A stretch of 41,131 nucleotides of DNA from Zancudomyces culisetae. Lineage: Eukaryota > Kickxellomycota > Harpellomycetes > Harpellales > Legeriomycetaceae. Location of the stretch: contig LSSK01000342.1 in NCBI GenBank assembly GCA_001969505.1, forward strand, positions 1 to 41,131. Reading direction: 5' to 3'. A program made the translations under genes and the position numbers. Shown here piece by piece: positions 10,729-20,516 of the stretch. The notes beneath the pieces are model-generated. The model made no database searches. It had not been told where the DNA came from and worked only from the letters and a program-made list of their open reading frames with translations. Every line of letters starts with the position of its first letter. The stretch's first letter is position 1.

Positions 10729-12148
10729 CTTTTACCTCATAAATTTTATTTATTTTTATTACTATTTGTTATCAATCACATAAAATATACTTTTCTTAGT
10801 TTGTTTCTTTAGTATCATTTGTCTTTTACACTTGCCACTATTTTTTTTGTTCTTTTCATTTATACCCCCCTCCCCTCCTCCTCCTTTATTATTAGTGTGT
10901 TTAGTTCCAGTTATGACTCAAACCACTTGAATAAATTTATATTTGTTTGTTTTTTTTTCAATGGTAAATGGAGAACACATCCCATCAAATAAGCTAGTAG
11001 TATGCCAGAACATAAACCCTCCTTACTTTTATATCAGGTTTTATCAAGCCATGTAAAGAGTTGAAAGCAACAATAAATAAACTTTTGTATAAAACTCCAG
11101 AAATGCACAACAGATATGGAACGAGCAGTATAACCCAGGAAGGCTGGAGGTGTGCGTCAAACTCGGCTCTGTACTGGATTACGCGCAAGGGTTATACTTC
11201 AAGTTTGAGTTTTGTTGTTCTTTTATTGTTCCAATAAAAATGAGGTTTTTCACTAATGAATATCAAAAAAGAGATGTGTTATCTTCTTTTTGTAAAAATA
11301 AAAATTATATCTGTCTAAAAAAAATCAATTAAAAAAAAATAATTCTTGCTATTTTTAAAGGTGTTTTTGTTTTCTTCTTTTTCTGTTATTTTTCTTGGCC
11401 TGTCAGAAAACCAAGGGTATTTTATCCCTTGTAAAAACTGAGGACCGGTTTCATATAAATCAAATAACTTAAATTGACTAACTTCTGAAACGAGCCTGAC
11501 GCCCGTTTCACAGTGTGTATTTGTGATGCTTGCTCAATATACATAATTAATGGTATTTGCATCCTCGTGACTCTAATTATCATTCGGGAGAGGTGTACTT
11601 TGAAGTAGCCCAGAAACTGAACTTTAAAAAACAAAAAAAAAAGCGCAGTTCAAGTGCAAGTATAGGTTGTGAGAGAATTGTGGGACAATAGCAAGTGAGA
11701 ATTTTTCTTGTTTTTATGATTTGCTACTATAATAAGGAAAAAAGTTTTTTTTGTCTTCAAATCCTTCCTTTGTTACTTTAAGGGCTTTGAGCAAATCCAA
11801 TAATACCTCCGCACTCTTCTTCTTTACCTAATATTTGTCTTTAAATCCCGATTAATTTGTTGAGCTTTTGATTATCAAATTCTCATGATAAACTTTACGT
11901 CAAAAAACATAAATTGAAAATTGAAAAAATAAAATAAAATAAACTTTGTGGTGCCATAGCACCTTTTACTTTTCATTCTATTTTAATAATAAAAAATATT
12001 TTTAAAGATACTAATATGTCCAAAGTTAAAAGAACATTTGAAGAATTTTGCTTATAACACGCAATATATACCAAAAAAAGGAGAAAAATCATTAACAAGG
12101 CTACCCGAATCGAATCTCAATCAAATAAGAGACACATAAGCAATCACT
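10729..12148. other. Intergenic between SAPS and ACR3 genes
   Basis: I see no supported coding gene. It holds an inverted repeat that can fold into a 72-nt structure (11127-11198), a smaller one (TGAAACG at 11486-11492 with its complement at 11504-11510) and a 6-bp hairpin at 11412-11431. The remainder is AT-rich. Confidence 0.5.
11127..11198. other. Possible structured RNA or cruciform element
   Basis: AGTATAACCC at 11127-11136 is the exact reverse complement of GGGTTATACT at 11189-11198. Inside it, TGTGCGT (11151-11157) pairs with ACGCGCA (11181-11187) with one G-T wobble, next to the closing stem, and a short CCAG/CTGG hairpin competes at 11135-11147. The span is 72 nt, but the tRNA D-loop and T-loop signatures are absent on both strands. 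The function is unknown, and a chance repeat is possible. Confidence 0.3.
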
Positions 12149-13204
12149 ATGAGCCACGAAGGAGAAAACAAGGAAAAACTAGGGTTTTTGAGCAAATATA
12201 TGACCGTATGGGTTTTTGTTACTATGCTAGCTGGTGTTCTTATTGGATACTATGTGCCCGGTGTTAAAGATAAGCTTGGCTCTTCAAAAATCGCAAATGT
12301 CAGTGTGCCCATGACCGTGGGGCTGCTGTGGATGATGTATCCAATCCTATGCAATGTACGCTACGAAATTCTGCACAAAATGGCCAGCACTAGAACATTT
12401 TGGAAAAACATTGCGTTTTCGCTCGTAGTCAATTGGATTATCGCACCTGCAATCATGTTGGCCCTGGGGTGGGCCACACTACCAGATCTTCCAGAATACC
12501 GTAGTGGGCTTATGCTTGTTGGTACTGCGAGATGCATAGCGATGGTGCTTATATGGAACAGAATGGCTGGTGGTGATGAGGAACTTTGTGCTATTATTGT
12601 GGCTGTAAACTCGCTGCTACAGCTGGTTCTCTATGGACCTCTTTCCTACGTCTACGTTGTCGTGTTTTCAAAGGGTACTTCTATGGGCATCAACATGTGG
12701 CCCGTGGTTCAGAGTGTGCTCATCTTTTTGGGTATTCCCCTCGCTGCCGCGGTTCTTACGAGGCTTATTTTACGCAGAATCTCACCGTCGTTCTATGATG
12801 AAAAGTTCATGCCTTTTATCTCTCCAACCTCATTTCTGGCCCTCCTCTTTGTCATCATTGTGATTTTTGCGAGCCAAGGACATGACATAGTTGTAAATAT
12901 AAAAACACTGATTCGTGTAATTGTGCCCCTGATTCTATACTTTACCATCATGTTTTTCACTGTACTATACGTCTGCTACTACTACTATGTGCCATACAAA
13001 ACTACATCCGTCCATAGTTTTACGGCTGCATCCAACAACTTTGAGTTAGCCATTGCAGTCGCAGCCGGTGTATACGGAGAAACTAGCAACGAAGCCATGG
13101 CTGCCACGATCGGTCCGCTGGTCGAAGTTCCTCTTTTACTATTATTTGTAAGGGTTTTGCTGTATGTTAAATCACGATGGTACGACAACAGAATTAAAGC
13201 GTGA
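12149..13204 (+). CDS. ACR3: Arsenite efflux transporter Acr3
   Basis: A single intronless ORF of 351 residues, of normal length for Acr3, with about ten hydrophobic segments. It has the family motif GTARCIAMVLIWN (about residues 125-137), whose Cys is the conserved residue needed for arsenite transport in Acr3 proteins, followed by AGGDEELCAIIVAVNSLLQ. Later come the TAASNNFELAIAVA block with the conserved Glu in the helix, and IGPLVEVPLLL near the end. Acr3 (BASS superfamily, 10 TM) exports As(III) across the plasma membrane using the proton gradient. Yeast ACR3 lies beside ACR1/ACR2; no arsenate reductase or arsenic regulator is visible within this window. The start ATG follows an A-rich stretch with no upstream in-frame Met before the first TM segment. 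Confidence 0.95.
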   Translation: MSHEGENKEKLGFLSKYMTVWVFVTMLAGVLIGYYVPGVKDKLGSSKIANVSVPMTVGLLWMMYPILCNVRYEILHKMASTRTFWKNIAFSLVVNWIIAPAIMLALGWATLPDLPEYRSGLMLVGTARCIAMVLIWNRMAGGDEELCAIIVAVNSLLQLVLYGPLSYVYVVVFSKGTSMGINMWPVVQSVLIFLGIPLAAAVLTRLILRRISPSFYDEKFMPFISPTSFLALLFVIIVIFASQGHDIVVNIKTLIRVIVPLILYFTIMFFTVLYVCYYYYVPYKTTSVHSFTAASNNFELAIAVAAGVYGETSNEAMAATIGPLVEVPLLLLFVRVLLYVKSRWYDNRIKA

Positions 13205-13878
13205 AAACCGTAAATAAAATCAAATGGGTATATACACGATCGTAAACTGTGCCTCTTTTTCTTCACTTCTTCTCTATATAATTTTTTCGATAAGTGTTTG
13301 CCTACATGAGATTAAATAAATAAATAAATAAATAAAAATTCAATGGTCCTGAGCCGACTTGAATACGTACGTTTTTGAGCTGTATTCACTTCAAAAGTTA
13401 CATCCTCTTATCTGCCGGATGCACACTTTGCTTCGAATAACCCAACTGCAATAATGAACATATTCCACTCATCTGTTTTAACTTGTTTACAAGTTAAAAA
13501 TGGGTTATTTTACTTATTTAGTTCTGTTGGTACAGTTATTCTCGGTGAAAATAAAGACATTTCCCTTTTTATTAGCCGTGATAGTACAAAATATGAACTT
13601 GGAGCTAAAACCCACCAGTAAAGTAGTAGGCTGACTCCCCCTTTCTTTTCTTCTTTTTTAATGTTGCTTTTTTTTGGGGGGGGAGAGAGGGAGGGGGTGA
13701 GAGCTTTATATTTTGTTATTTGCTTTACGTGATATACTATACTGTCAGAAAAAGTATAAATTTGTAAACTTTATTCATTTTTGCACTTTTAATATATTTA
13801 ACTCTTTTTTCGCCAACTGCAACTACAACACAATAATACCAGTAAAAGCAGAATAAAACGCTTATCAACTATAAAAAC
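13205..13878. other. Intergenic; promoter region of the secreted-protein gene
   Basis: There is no gene. It contains a TAAA tetranucleotide run (about 13313-13337) and a G-rich purine tract at 13675-13702. GTATAAAT at 13754-13761 is a candidate TATA box about 120 nt before the downstream ATG. Confidence 0.5.
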
Positions 13879-15288
13879 ATGTCAAAACTACTGACCTCGA
13901 ACACAACCATGTTGATTTCAGTTGTACAGTTTGTTATTGTATTTCTGGCTATATTTTCAGTTCGCGTAGAAAGCACAGAAGATGTAAAGCCAGCTGGTTT
14001 ACCAAAGTCTTCAGAAACAACAAGATTTGTAGATATCATTGATAAAGGCACACTATCTCTTCCTTCTAAAAATAGGCTCTCTTCAAGTGACGATGGAATT
14101 TTTGATGTGTTTAGTAGCCATTTAACCCCAAAAAGATACAGCTCAGTGTTTTCGTTTGATAACATCAGTCTTGTCAATGTGTGCTTCTCAAAGGATGATA
14201 GTTCAAACTCCATGAACTGCAATTGCTATGGAATACCAATAGATAAAGAAACTATTCTAGTTCCGGAACCATGTGCTCCCAAATATCATCATAATGATGA
14301 AAATTATAAGCGGTTTTCATCGTTTGAAATCAGAATAGATCGAGCCTCAATCTATGACAGTAACATTTTAGGTGTGTCGATGGAATACACAAAAAAGTTT
14401 ATCTATTCACATGAATACGAGTATATCCCCATCAAAGAAGTAATCTACAACTCGTGCTACGGAGAAAAACAAGAAAAGTGTACTGTGAGGGGCGTGGTCT
14501 TAAAATTTGAAAAGGATTTGAGAACATATGGTATAAACCACGTGGGATTTAATACAAAGCCGGTTGATTATCTCTATGACAGAATATACAGGGTAGCTTC
14601 GTACTACGAATCTAACAGCTCAGATGAAATTCAAAGTTCAGTTTCTAGTGAAAATAGTGCTTCCATGAATCTTCTGACTTCGCCTGCAACACTTTATACT
14701 AAACTTAGTACGAGATCTGAAAAAATAATGGATTCTGATCTCACATCTATTGCAACCACAGGTTCTGGATATTCAACTACGACCGCCAATCCCAATAATC
14801 TCGAAAAATCACTACCTCAAACACCTCAGCGTATGCATAGAAAATACATTTTGATTGAAATTGGATACCTTGCTTCAAAAACACTCTGCTCGCTTGGCGG
14901 TATAAGCGAAGAATACATGGATAACAACTCTGATGCTCTTCACTTTGGATACAATATTATTGAGGACAAGGATGTTAAGCTGGAGCTACACCCATTTTTG
15001 GTGACTATTGACCACGATGAAAAAAGTCGTAATGGGTTCTCTCCCTTTGCACACTACAAATTCTCTGGGTTTATTGATTTTGATTTTATAGGAAACAGTA
15101 TGAACTCAGATGCTCTTTACGTAAATACTACGAATATTCTGAGTTTTAGAAGGAATAGTGTGCGTTCACATGATCCTACAGATCTCAAGTTTACTGATTT
15201 TGGAGAAAATATTTCATCATACAATGTCGATAGAGCAAATAAGAGTTATAACTCATCCGTGACTGAAATATCCACTCAATCGGACTAA
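13879..15288 (+). CDS. Secreted protein, possibly an inactive trypsin-like protease homolog
   Basis: An intronless ORF of 469 residues. The N-terminus is a signal peptide: a short polar start, a hydrophobic core (ISVVQFVIVFLAIF) and a likely cleavage before residue 35. A Cys-bearing region at about 112-133 reads C-Y-G-I-P-I-D-K-E-T-I-L-V-P-E-P-C. This aligns in spacing with the chymotrypsin-fold segment C-G-G-x-L-I-x-x-x-x-V-L-T-A-A-H-C, but the catalytic His position is Pro/Glu. A later RGVVLKFEKDL resembles the Asp-containing N-D-I-A-L-L-x-L strand without the Asp. The second half is Ser/Thr-rich and then a beta-rich region with one Cys; I see no GDSGGP motif. If the resemblance is real it is a pseudoprotease; otherwise it is an orphan secreted protein. 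It lies in tandem with another secreted gene 900 nt downstream. Confidence 0.55.
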   Translation: MSKLLTSNTTMLISVVQFVIVFLAIFSVRVESTEDVKPAGLPKSSETTRFVDIIDKGTLSLPSKNRLSSSDDGIFDVFSSHLTPKRYSSVFSFDNISLVNVCFSKDDSSNSMNCNCYGIPIDKETILVPEPCAPKYHHNDENYKRFSSFEIRIDRASIYDSNILGVSMEYTKKFIYSHEYEYIPIKEVIYNSCYGEKQEKCTVRGVVLKFEKDLRTYGINHVGFNTKPVDYLYDRIYRVASYYESNSSDEIQSSVSSENSASMNLLTSPATLYTKLSTRSEKIMDSDLTSIATTGSGYSTTTANPNNLEKSLPQTPQRMHRKYILIEIGYLASKTLCSLGGISEEYMDNNSDALHFGYNIIEDKDVKLELHPFLVTIDHDEKSRNGFSPFAHYKFSGFIDFDFIGNSMNSDALYVNTTNILSFRRNSVRSHDPTDLKFTDFGENISSYNVDRANKSYNSSVTEISTQSD

Positions 15289-16187
15289 AACCGCTCAACG
15301 CCTTTTATTTACAAAACCTTCAACAGGCTTTTCAAATGATGGATAGAAGTTGGTGCTAAACTTCAACTTATTTGAAAACTGACAGATCGCAGCTAAAGAT
15401 AGGAAGAGATATTTTTTCAGCGTTTATAATATTACAAGTTAGGTATTTAAAATGACCTTGGTCAAATTTTTTTTTTTTTTTACATCTGAACCTGCTCTTA
15501 ATAAAATCAAAACCTGGAATCCAAAAACGTCAAAGCTGGATATGTTTAATATATCAAATTAATTAAGCGCTACTGGTTGGACACACTCGACATCACCCAC
15601 TTACTCTTCTATCTATTTGTATATGAAAACAGTGTGGTTGCCATTTTTTAAGGATGTTCAGGTATTTCTTGAACTATATAACGCTCAAAGCCATTTCAAG
15701 CACAAGTAGATTTCTATATAGTGCATTGATATAAAAACACGATAAACTGGACATATTTTTTCAATATGTCAACTTTATGATACCTATTATTCAAGAAAGG
15801 TATAAATTAAAACCTGCAAACCAGTAGTATAAGAGGTAATTATGCATGATATTTATCAGTATACATGTGTGTGAAAGAAAAGTATATTAAAAATGGTAGA
15901 TCGAATACAAAAACCAGTGTGAAAGTGTTGGCTGCTTGGTAGGGTTTTCAACTGTTCTTAGTATTTACAACTGGTGGTGTTGCAAACTAGTGCACCTAGA
16001 TTAAATAAACACCAAATTTACTAGAAAACCTATTACTAAGACTATATTCGTTTTATATAGTAGTATACTATTTACACAACAAACTTTGCATTGCATGTGT
16101 TATATAAATACCGATACACGGTCGTCAAAATTACAAACTCGGAAAAACTAGCAGCATTTAAAGAAAAGAATAACAAACAAACAAAAA
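15289..16187. other. Intergenic; TATA-bearing promoter of second secreted gene
   Basis: There is no gene in this AT-rich stretch. TATATAAATA at 16101-16110 is a good TATA box about 80 nt upstream of the next ATG. Confidence 0.55.
16101..16110 (+). promoter_or_regulatory. Candidate TATA box
   Basis: TATATAAATA lies 78 nt before the ATG of the small secreted protein, consistent with a transcript start near 16130-16140 and a short, A-rich 5' UTR. The assignment rests on motif and distance only. Confidence 0.45.
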
Positions 16188-16856
16188 ATGATGGGACTGA
16201 TTAGTGCATGTTTGGGGATGTATACCACCGCTTTACTAGTAGGCTCCTCTAGCTTTATGGCCATTACTAAGGCAAGTAGGGTTAAAGGCAGTCGCAATAA
16301 CACAAATGATGCATCCTGGCGCTATGGTATAACGCAACATGCAAATGTTATTTATAATGATCCGTGTTACGCAGATACAATTGAGGGTATTCATTTCGTT
16401 GAAGCTCGAACTGCAGAGTTTCATCCAATTTCAGGGGAAATAGATTGTACTAAAGCATGTAGCGTCGGTTCGAACTATCACATAAAGTATTACCCAGTGA
16501 CACATAGTGATCAAGTTAGCTATGAAGCATTGTCTCGGGTACTTGCAGATAAGAATGGAGATAAGAATGCAGATAAGCGCAACTATATTCAGTATGCAGC
16601 CCTGGAACAGAGAACTTACACAGTAGATAGCCTTAAGTGCCGCGGAAGGCTTTACTTTGCGCCCAGATACCACTTTATTGGTGGATCTGTACAAAAAACA
16701 GATTACTGTAACGGTAACTCTACTCATCATGACGCTTTTGTAGCTAGGATACCTTATACAAACGATGATGTTCATATTGATGGTATCTATGCATTCAAAT
16801 GTACAGATGAGAACCACTACACTGATTTGGATAGCATTGCCTACTCGTCTTTATAG
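16188..16856 (+). CDS. Small secreted Cys-containing protein, unknown function
   Basis: An intronless ORF of 222 residues. The first 30 residues form a hydrophobic N-terminus (LISACLGMYTTALLVGSSSF) ending near an Ala-Ser, consistent with a signal peptide. The mature part has six Cys (in NDPCY, EIDC, TKAC, LKC, DYC, FKC), an even number that could form three disulfides, and one NST glycosylation sequon, as expected for an exported protein. It has aromatic-rich segments (RLYFAPRYHFIGG) and a short DKNGDKNADK repeat. I recognise no family. It lies just downstream of another secreted gene in the same orientation, with a clear TATA box. It may be a lineage-specific effector or cell-surface protein, but nothing in the sequence shows which. 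Confidence 0.6.
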   Translation: MMGLISACLGMYTTALLVGSSSFMAITKASRVKGSRNNTNDASWRYGITQHANVIYNDPCYADTIEGIHFVEARTAEFHPISGEIDCTKACSVGSNYHIKYYPVTHSDQVSYEALSRVLADKNGDKNADKRNYIQYAALEQRTYTVDSLKCRGRLYFAPRYHFIGGSVQKTDYCNGNSTHHDAFVARIPYTNDDVHIDGIYAFKCTDENHYTDLDSIAYSSL

Positions 16857-17251
16857 TTTTGACTAAGTACTGGAAAAAGCTCGGTATTTTTTTTTAGCTA
16901 CTATTTGGTTTCTTGTAGTTTTGGGTTACATCTTATAAAGAGAAGAAACGGAATAAATTGCAACGCATTTAACGAGTTTTATACCTGTAGACTTTATTCG
17001 AACTGTTAGCAGGTTTGAAATTATCAGTATTTACAGGGCATAAGATACCAAACTCACTAAAAAGTAAATTTTATGAAAGCCCTGAACAGTAGCAGATAGG
17101 TTTGAGTATTTTCGATATCCAAGAGAAATTTATTTGACTCATCCACCCCTGTGTGGAACAGAGTTTAAGGTAAAGAGTATATAAAACCGGACAAAATAAT
17201 ATGAATAAGCAAAACATGATACCACAACAAGTAAATGCTAAAAAACCGCCC
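16857..17251. other. Convergent intergenic spacer
   Basis: This is the 3' spacer between the plus-strand secreted gene and the minus-strand GST gene. It is AT-rich, and I see nothing else in it. Confidence 0.5.
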
Positions 17252-18130
17252 TTAAAGTTTGCTATTAACAGTTCCAAGAGTTGGATTGTATACTTCAACT
17301 GCAGCGTCAAGCATTCTGTCATTTCCCCAATATGGCACACCATCTCCTGATTCGAACAATGGTGCACCGAACATTTTCTTTGATGCAGCTTCATTTGTGA
17401 CTCTGATCATCTCGTCTTTTACTGCCTTGGACATCATTGCAGTTTTTACAATGGCCGAACCGTACTCAGTGCTAGCGGAGATTCCATATCGCGAAATAAT
17501 CGGGTTTAAAATTTCTGAAAGTGCTTGGTGGTTATCTAATTTTTTGTTGTTGATAAAGTACTCGTATACCACATTGTATGCAAACTCTGCTACCACCGTG
17601 TCACCCAAAGTGTAACCAGTTTGTAGTACTCGGTTTCGCCAATCGGGGTCACAGCTGGCTAATACTCTGCTGGCGGCTTCGCTATCTGGAATGTCTTTTA
17701 CTCCCTTGGCGAGCAGGTCTTTGTTTTTAAGTATCAAAATCACTTTGTGTGCCTCATCGGTTTTATGTGGCCATGCTCCCTTTAGCCCTTTTTCCAAGTT
17801 CTTTTCAAGTAAACCCAACTGTCTTAACATTCTGGAAACGTCTTTCCAAGCATAGAATCCCTTTTGCGAATCCTGTTTAATCGATGGCCCACCCTGTCCA
17901 TTGACCTTCTTGAACACTATACCAAGGTTCACTGGGCATAATTCAAACTCAACTTTTGAAAACACCGGGTGGGTCACGTCTGTTGAAGGGTAGCTCATTT
18001 TTGCTCCTGCTCCTTCCACTCCTGATCTTACGGCGTTTTTTCCATTTTTTACTATTTGGTAAACCCTGATAATCGAAATAATGGAATAGAACGAGTTAAA
18101 GTCAAAATACAGCTTGATTTTGTTAGCCAT
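17252..18130 (-). CDS. GSTK1: Kappa-class glutathione transferase-like protein with PTS1 (SKL)
   Basis: An intronless ORF of 292 residues, longer than the roughly 226 of animal GSTK1. The N-terminus KIKLYFDFNSFYSIISIIRV matches the thioredoxin-fold start of GST kappa/DsbA isomerases (L-F-Y-D-x-x-S-P-Y-S); the Ser equivalent to catalytic Ser16 is kept, while the following Pro is Phe. After an insertion of about 25 residues comes CPVNLGIVFKKVNGQ and a WKDVSRMLRQLGL helix, like the family's P-x-x-L-G-x-x-F-K-x-x-G-N and K-D-x-x-R. A helical domain follows, and the end has GAPLF...PYWGNDRMLDAA, matching the G-A-P-T-F and F-x-G-x-D-R signatures. The last residues are Asn-Ser-Lys-Leu, a canonical type-1 peroxisomal signal; animal GSTK1 is also partly peroxisomal. 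Likely role: glutathione-dependent reduction or conjugation of lipid peroxides in peroxisomes. 2-hydroxychromene-2-carboxylate isomerase is the related alternative. Confidence 0.83.
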   Translation of the reverse strand: MANKIKLYFDFNSFYSIISIIRVYQIVKNGKNAVRSGVEGAGAKMSYPSTDVTHPVFSKVEFELCPVNLGIVFKKVNGQGGPSIKQDSQKGFYAWKDVSRMLRQLGLLEKNLEKGLKGAWPHKTDEAHKVILILKNKDLLAKGVKDIPDSEAASRVLASCDPDWRNRVLQTGYTLGDTVVAEFAYNVVYEYFINNKKLDNHQALSEILNPIISRYGISASTEYGSAIVKTAMMSKAVKDEMIRVTNEAASKKMFGAPLFESGDGVPYWGNDRMLDAAVEVYNPTLGTVNSKL

Positions 18131-19453
18131 TCTCCCGGTTTACTAGTAAGAAAAAATAAATGTATAGATACAGTCTTTGTAGTTATCACTTAGCCCTAAC
18201 TTTAGTAGCTGTTTATTAGTTTTAGATTCTGGGATTTATCAAAACAGGGGAAATTCGACGCACATTTAAATGAATTGAAATAAGCACCAAAGCAAGCTGG
18301 AATCATGTTCATGGAAAATCTCAGCACTTTGACTTGTTTCGTATTGGTTTTTTTTATCAAGGGCCAGAATTGATTTTGTTTTACACGTGAAATGTAAATG
18401 TTACATCAAAAACTCACAACTTTCCAATATTGAGTGTTTGGGATTGATGTTTGGCACCTGAAAGCACCTCGCTTTTACAGTCAAACTGTACTCTTTTCTG
18501 TAGAGCAGCTACAACTTATAAATGCTACTAAAAAAATATATAACGAAACGCTCGCAGTACACAAAGCCGTTGCAATGTCCTGCAATTTCTCTTTCTCTTT
18601 CTCTTTATTTTATTTTTTTGCCTTTGATCCTGGGCCCTGGTCCTGGGTGCGATTAATAACAGAGGAATAGAAAAAATATGTGCATTTGTAGCTCATCTAT
18701 GTGGTCAAAAAAAGAAGGCCAAGTCAAGGCCAATAATCGTATATCTGCTATTTCTCTTCATTTTAGAGCAAATTTCACTGAGATTATCACAAAAAAATAA
18801 ATAAGGAAAGGCCTCACAAAAAGACGCGCAAGTAGATAAACTGAGCATGGTGGTCTTGATGTGTTCTCATATCATCGTTTCTTGATTCTTACCTACCTTA
18901 CACAAATCGACACTAGTAGAGTTGTTAGGCATTTTCTAAGAACAAAGATAATCTTACATACTAACCACACAAAAACTTACAGCGCATCATGGGTATCCAG
19001 TAATAACAAATATATATCATGTGTCTGTTTGCTTTTGGGGGGGGTATTCATGATCTATTATTTCCAGGTTTTTCCTGTTCATTTACGTTTTCTGCCAACG
19101 AATTTTTTCGCTCGTTTTCAATCTAATTCCGCATACATTGGCTGCATGAATTGCAAAGAGGAAAAACGTTGAAAAATTGTGACAATGTCCAAGAGAAAAC
19201 CCCTGGCAATTGGCCAGGAAGAGAAAAAAAAAAGAACTTGAATAGCAAAATAGGGAAGCAATTACAAACAATGTATGGCAATAACTGTGTAAAAATATAT
19301 TGAATTATCACAGCTCACAAAAAATTATAGCAAAGCTACATTGAAAGCCCAAGCTAAGCTTTGCTTTTCTAATAATTTAGCAGATTTAAAGCTAATACTA
19401 CCTACGATAAAAACCTTGTAGTAGTATCGGAAATAGTAAACACAGATAGAAAA
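18131..19453. other. Divergent intergenic region between GSTK and SEC22
   Basis: There is no convincing gene; the short ORFs lack ATG starts or recognisable sequence. It holds two clean hairpins: CCTGGC/GCCAGG at 19202-19218 with a 5-nt loop, and AGCAAAGCT/AGCTTTGCT at 19329-19365, 88 nt before the SEC22 start. Both promoters must lie here. Confidence 0.5.
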
Positions 19454-20454
19454 ATGGTAAAATCTACAATAATAGCAAGAGTATCTGATGGCCTGCCCTT
19501 GGCAGCCTCTATGGAAGATGAGAAGGTAAGTAGCTACACATCTAGACTTGTATCACTATATTTGACCTTTCGAGAATGAGACTGACGGCCAAAGTGCTTG
19601 GAAATTGATATGGGACAAATAGTCAGGCCTGGATATGGCAGAATACAAGGCCCAAGCGAAACAACTTTTTGGCAAAATGAATAGTCATTCGCAAGCGAGA
19701 TGTTCGATTGAATCAAGAGATGTCATCTTCCAGTAAGTCAAATCATCACCAGGCATATATAAAAACTTGAAAGTTTTATAGAGCGGTTTTATAAAGCAGA
19801 GTAAAAGAAAAACCTGGAAAACGTGAAAAACTTGCTAATATTACCTTCTTTTTGTATTGCACAAACATCCAGCTATATTATAGAGCACGGAGTATGCTAT
19901 TTATGTATATGCGAACAAAATTTTCCACGCAAGGTGGCGTTCAGTTATTTAGAGGAGCTAGCGAAAGAATTTTATATGAGTTACGGAGCAGAGGTTGATA
20001 ATCAGGAATTAAGACCATACGCGTTTATTAAATTTGGTAAGAAATAAGTTACTAATACAAAAATATGTGGCTATGACTCTTGCTCTTGTTTTACATACAT
20101 ATCAAGAAAAAAACAGCGACTAAATGAAAAACTCCAATCGGAATAGATACTTTTATGCAAAAAACAAAGAGAATATACGAAGATTCGCAGACCATAAGAA
20201 GCTTGGGAAAGCTGAACGAGAATCTACAAGATGTGACAAAAATAATGACAAAAAACATGGAGGATTTGCTTTGGAGGGGCGATAGTTTGGACAGAATGAG
20301 TTCGCTATCAGACAGGCTAAGATCACAGTCACAGAAATACAAAAAAGACGCACGGAGACTGAATCTCGAAGCACTCTACCGAAAATATGGAATTCCAGCT
20401 GTTATAATTCTCGCCATAATCTTTGTTGTGTGGATTCGATACCGTTTCTTTTAG
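19454..20454 (+). CDS. SEC22: SEC22, R-SNARE of ER-Golgi transport (4 exons)
   Basis: Exons 19454-19525, 19623-19732, 19873-20036 and 20147-20454 close in phase to 217 residues, matching the family length of about 214. The longin domain runs through LPLAASMEDEK, MAEYKAQAKQLF, CSIESRDVIFHYIIEHGVCY, FPRKVAFSYLEELAKEF and RPYAFIKFDTFMQKTKRIYE. It is followed by the R-SNARE motif (NENLQDVTKIMTKNMEDLLWRGDSLDRM), with the zero-layer Arg in W-R-G, and a C-terminal membrane anchor (IPAVIILAIIFVVWI). Sec22 cycles between ER and Golgi and pairs with Bet1/Bos1/Sed5 or with ER Q-SNAREs for anterograde and retrograde fusion. The introns are 97, 140 and 110 nt. The stop is only 62 nt from the end of the convergent ankyrin gene. 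Confidence 0.96.
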
Positions 20455-20516
20455 TGTGAGATTGCATTCTTTTTTTTAGTGAAAAAATCATAAAAAATGG
20501 TATAATTAAGTAAAAT

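Noticed and set aside
11127-11198. tRNA gene
   Set aside because: The size and 7-bp ends fit, but no D-loop GG, no TTCRA T-loop and no A/B box on either strand.
16455-16475. B-box-like GGTTCGAAC suggesting a tRNA
   Set aside because: It lies inside the second secreted-protein CDS with no A box or acceptor stem around it.
18434-18670. 78-codon plus-strand ORF upstream of SEC22
   Set aside because: There is no ATG at its start, it is Phe/Ser low complexity, and it has no recognisable motif.
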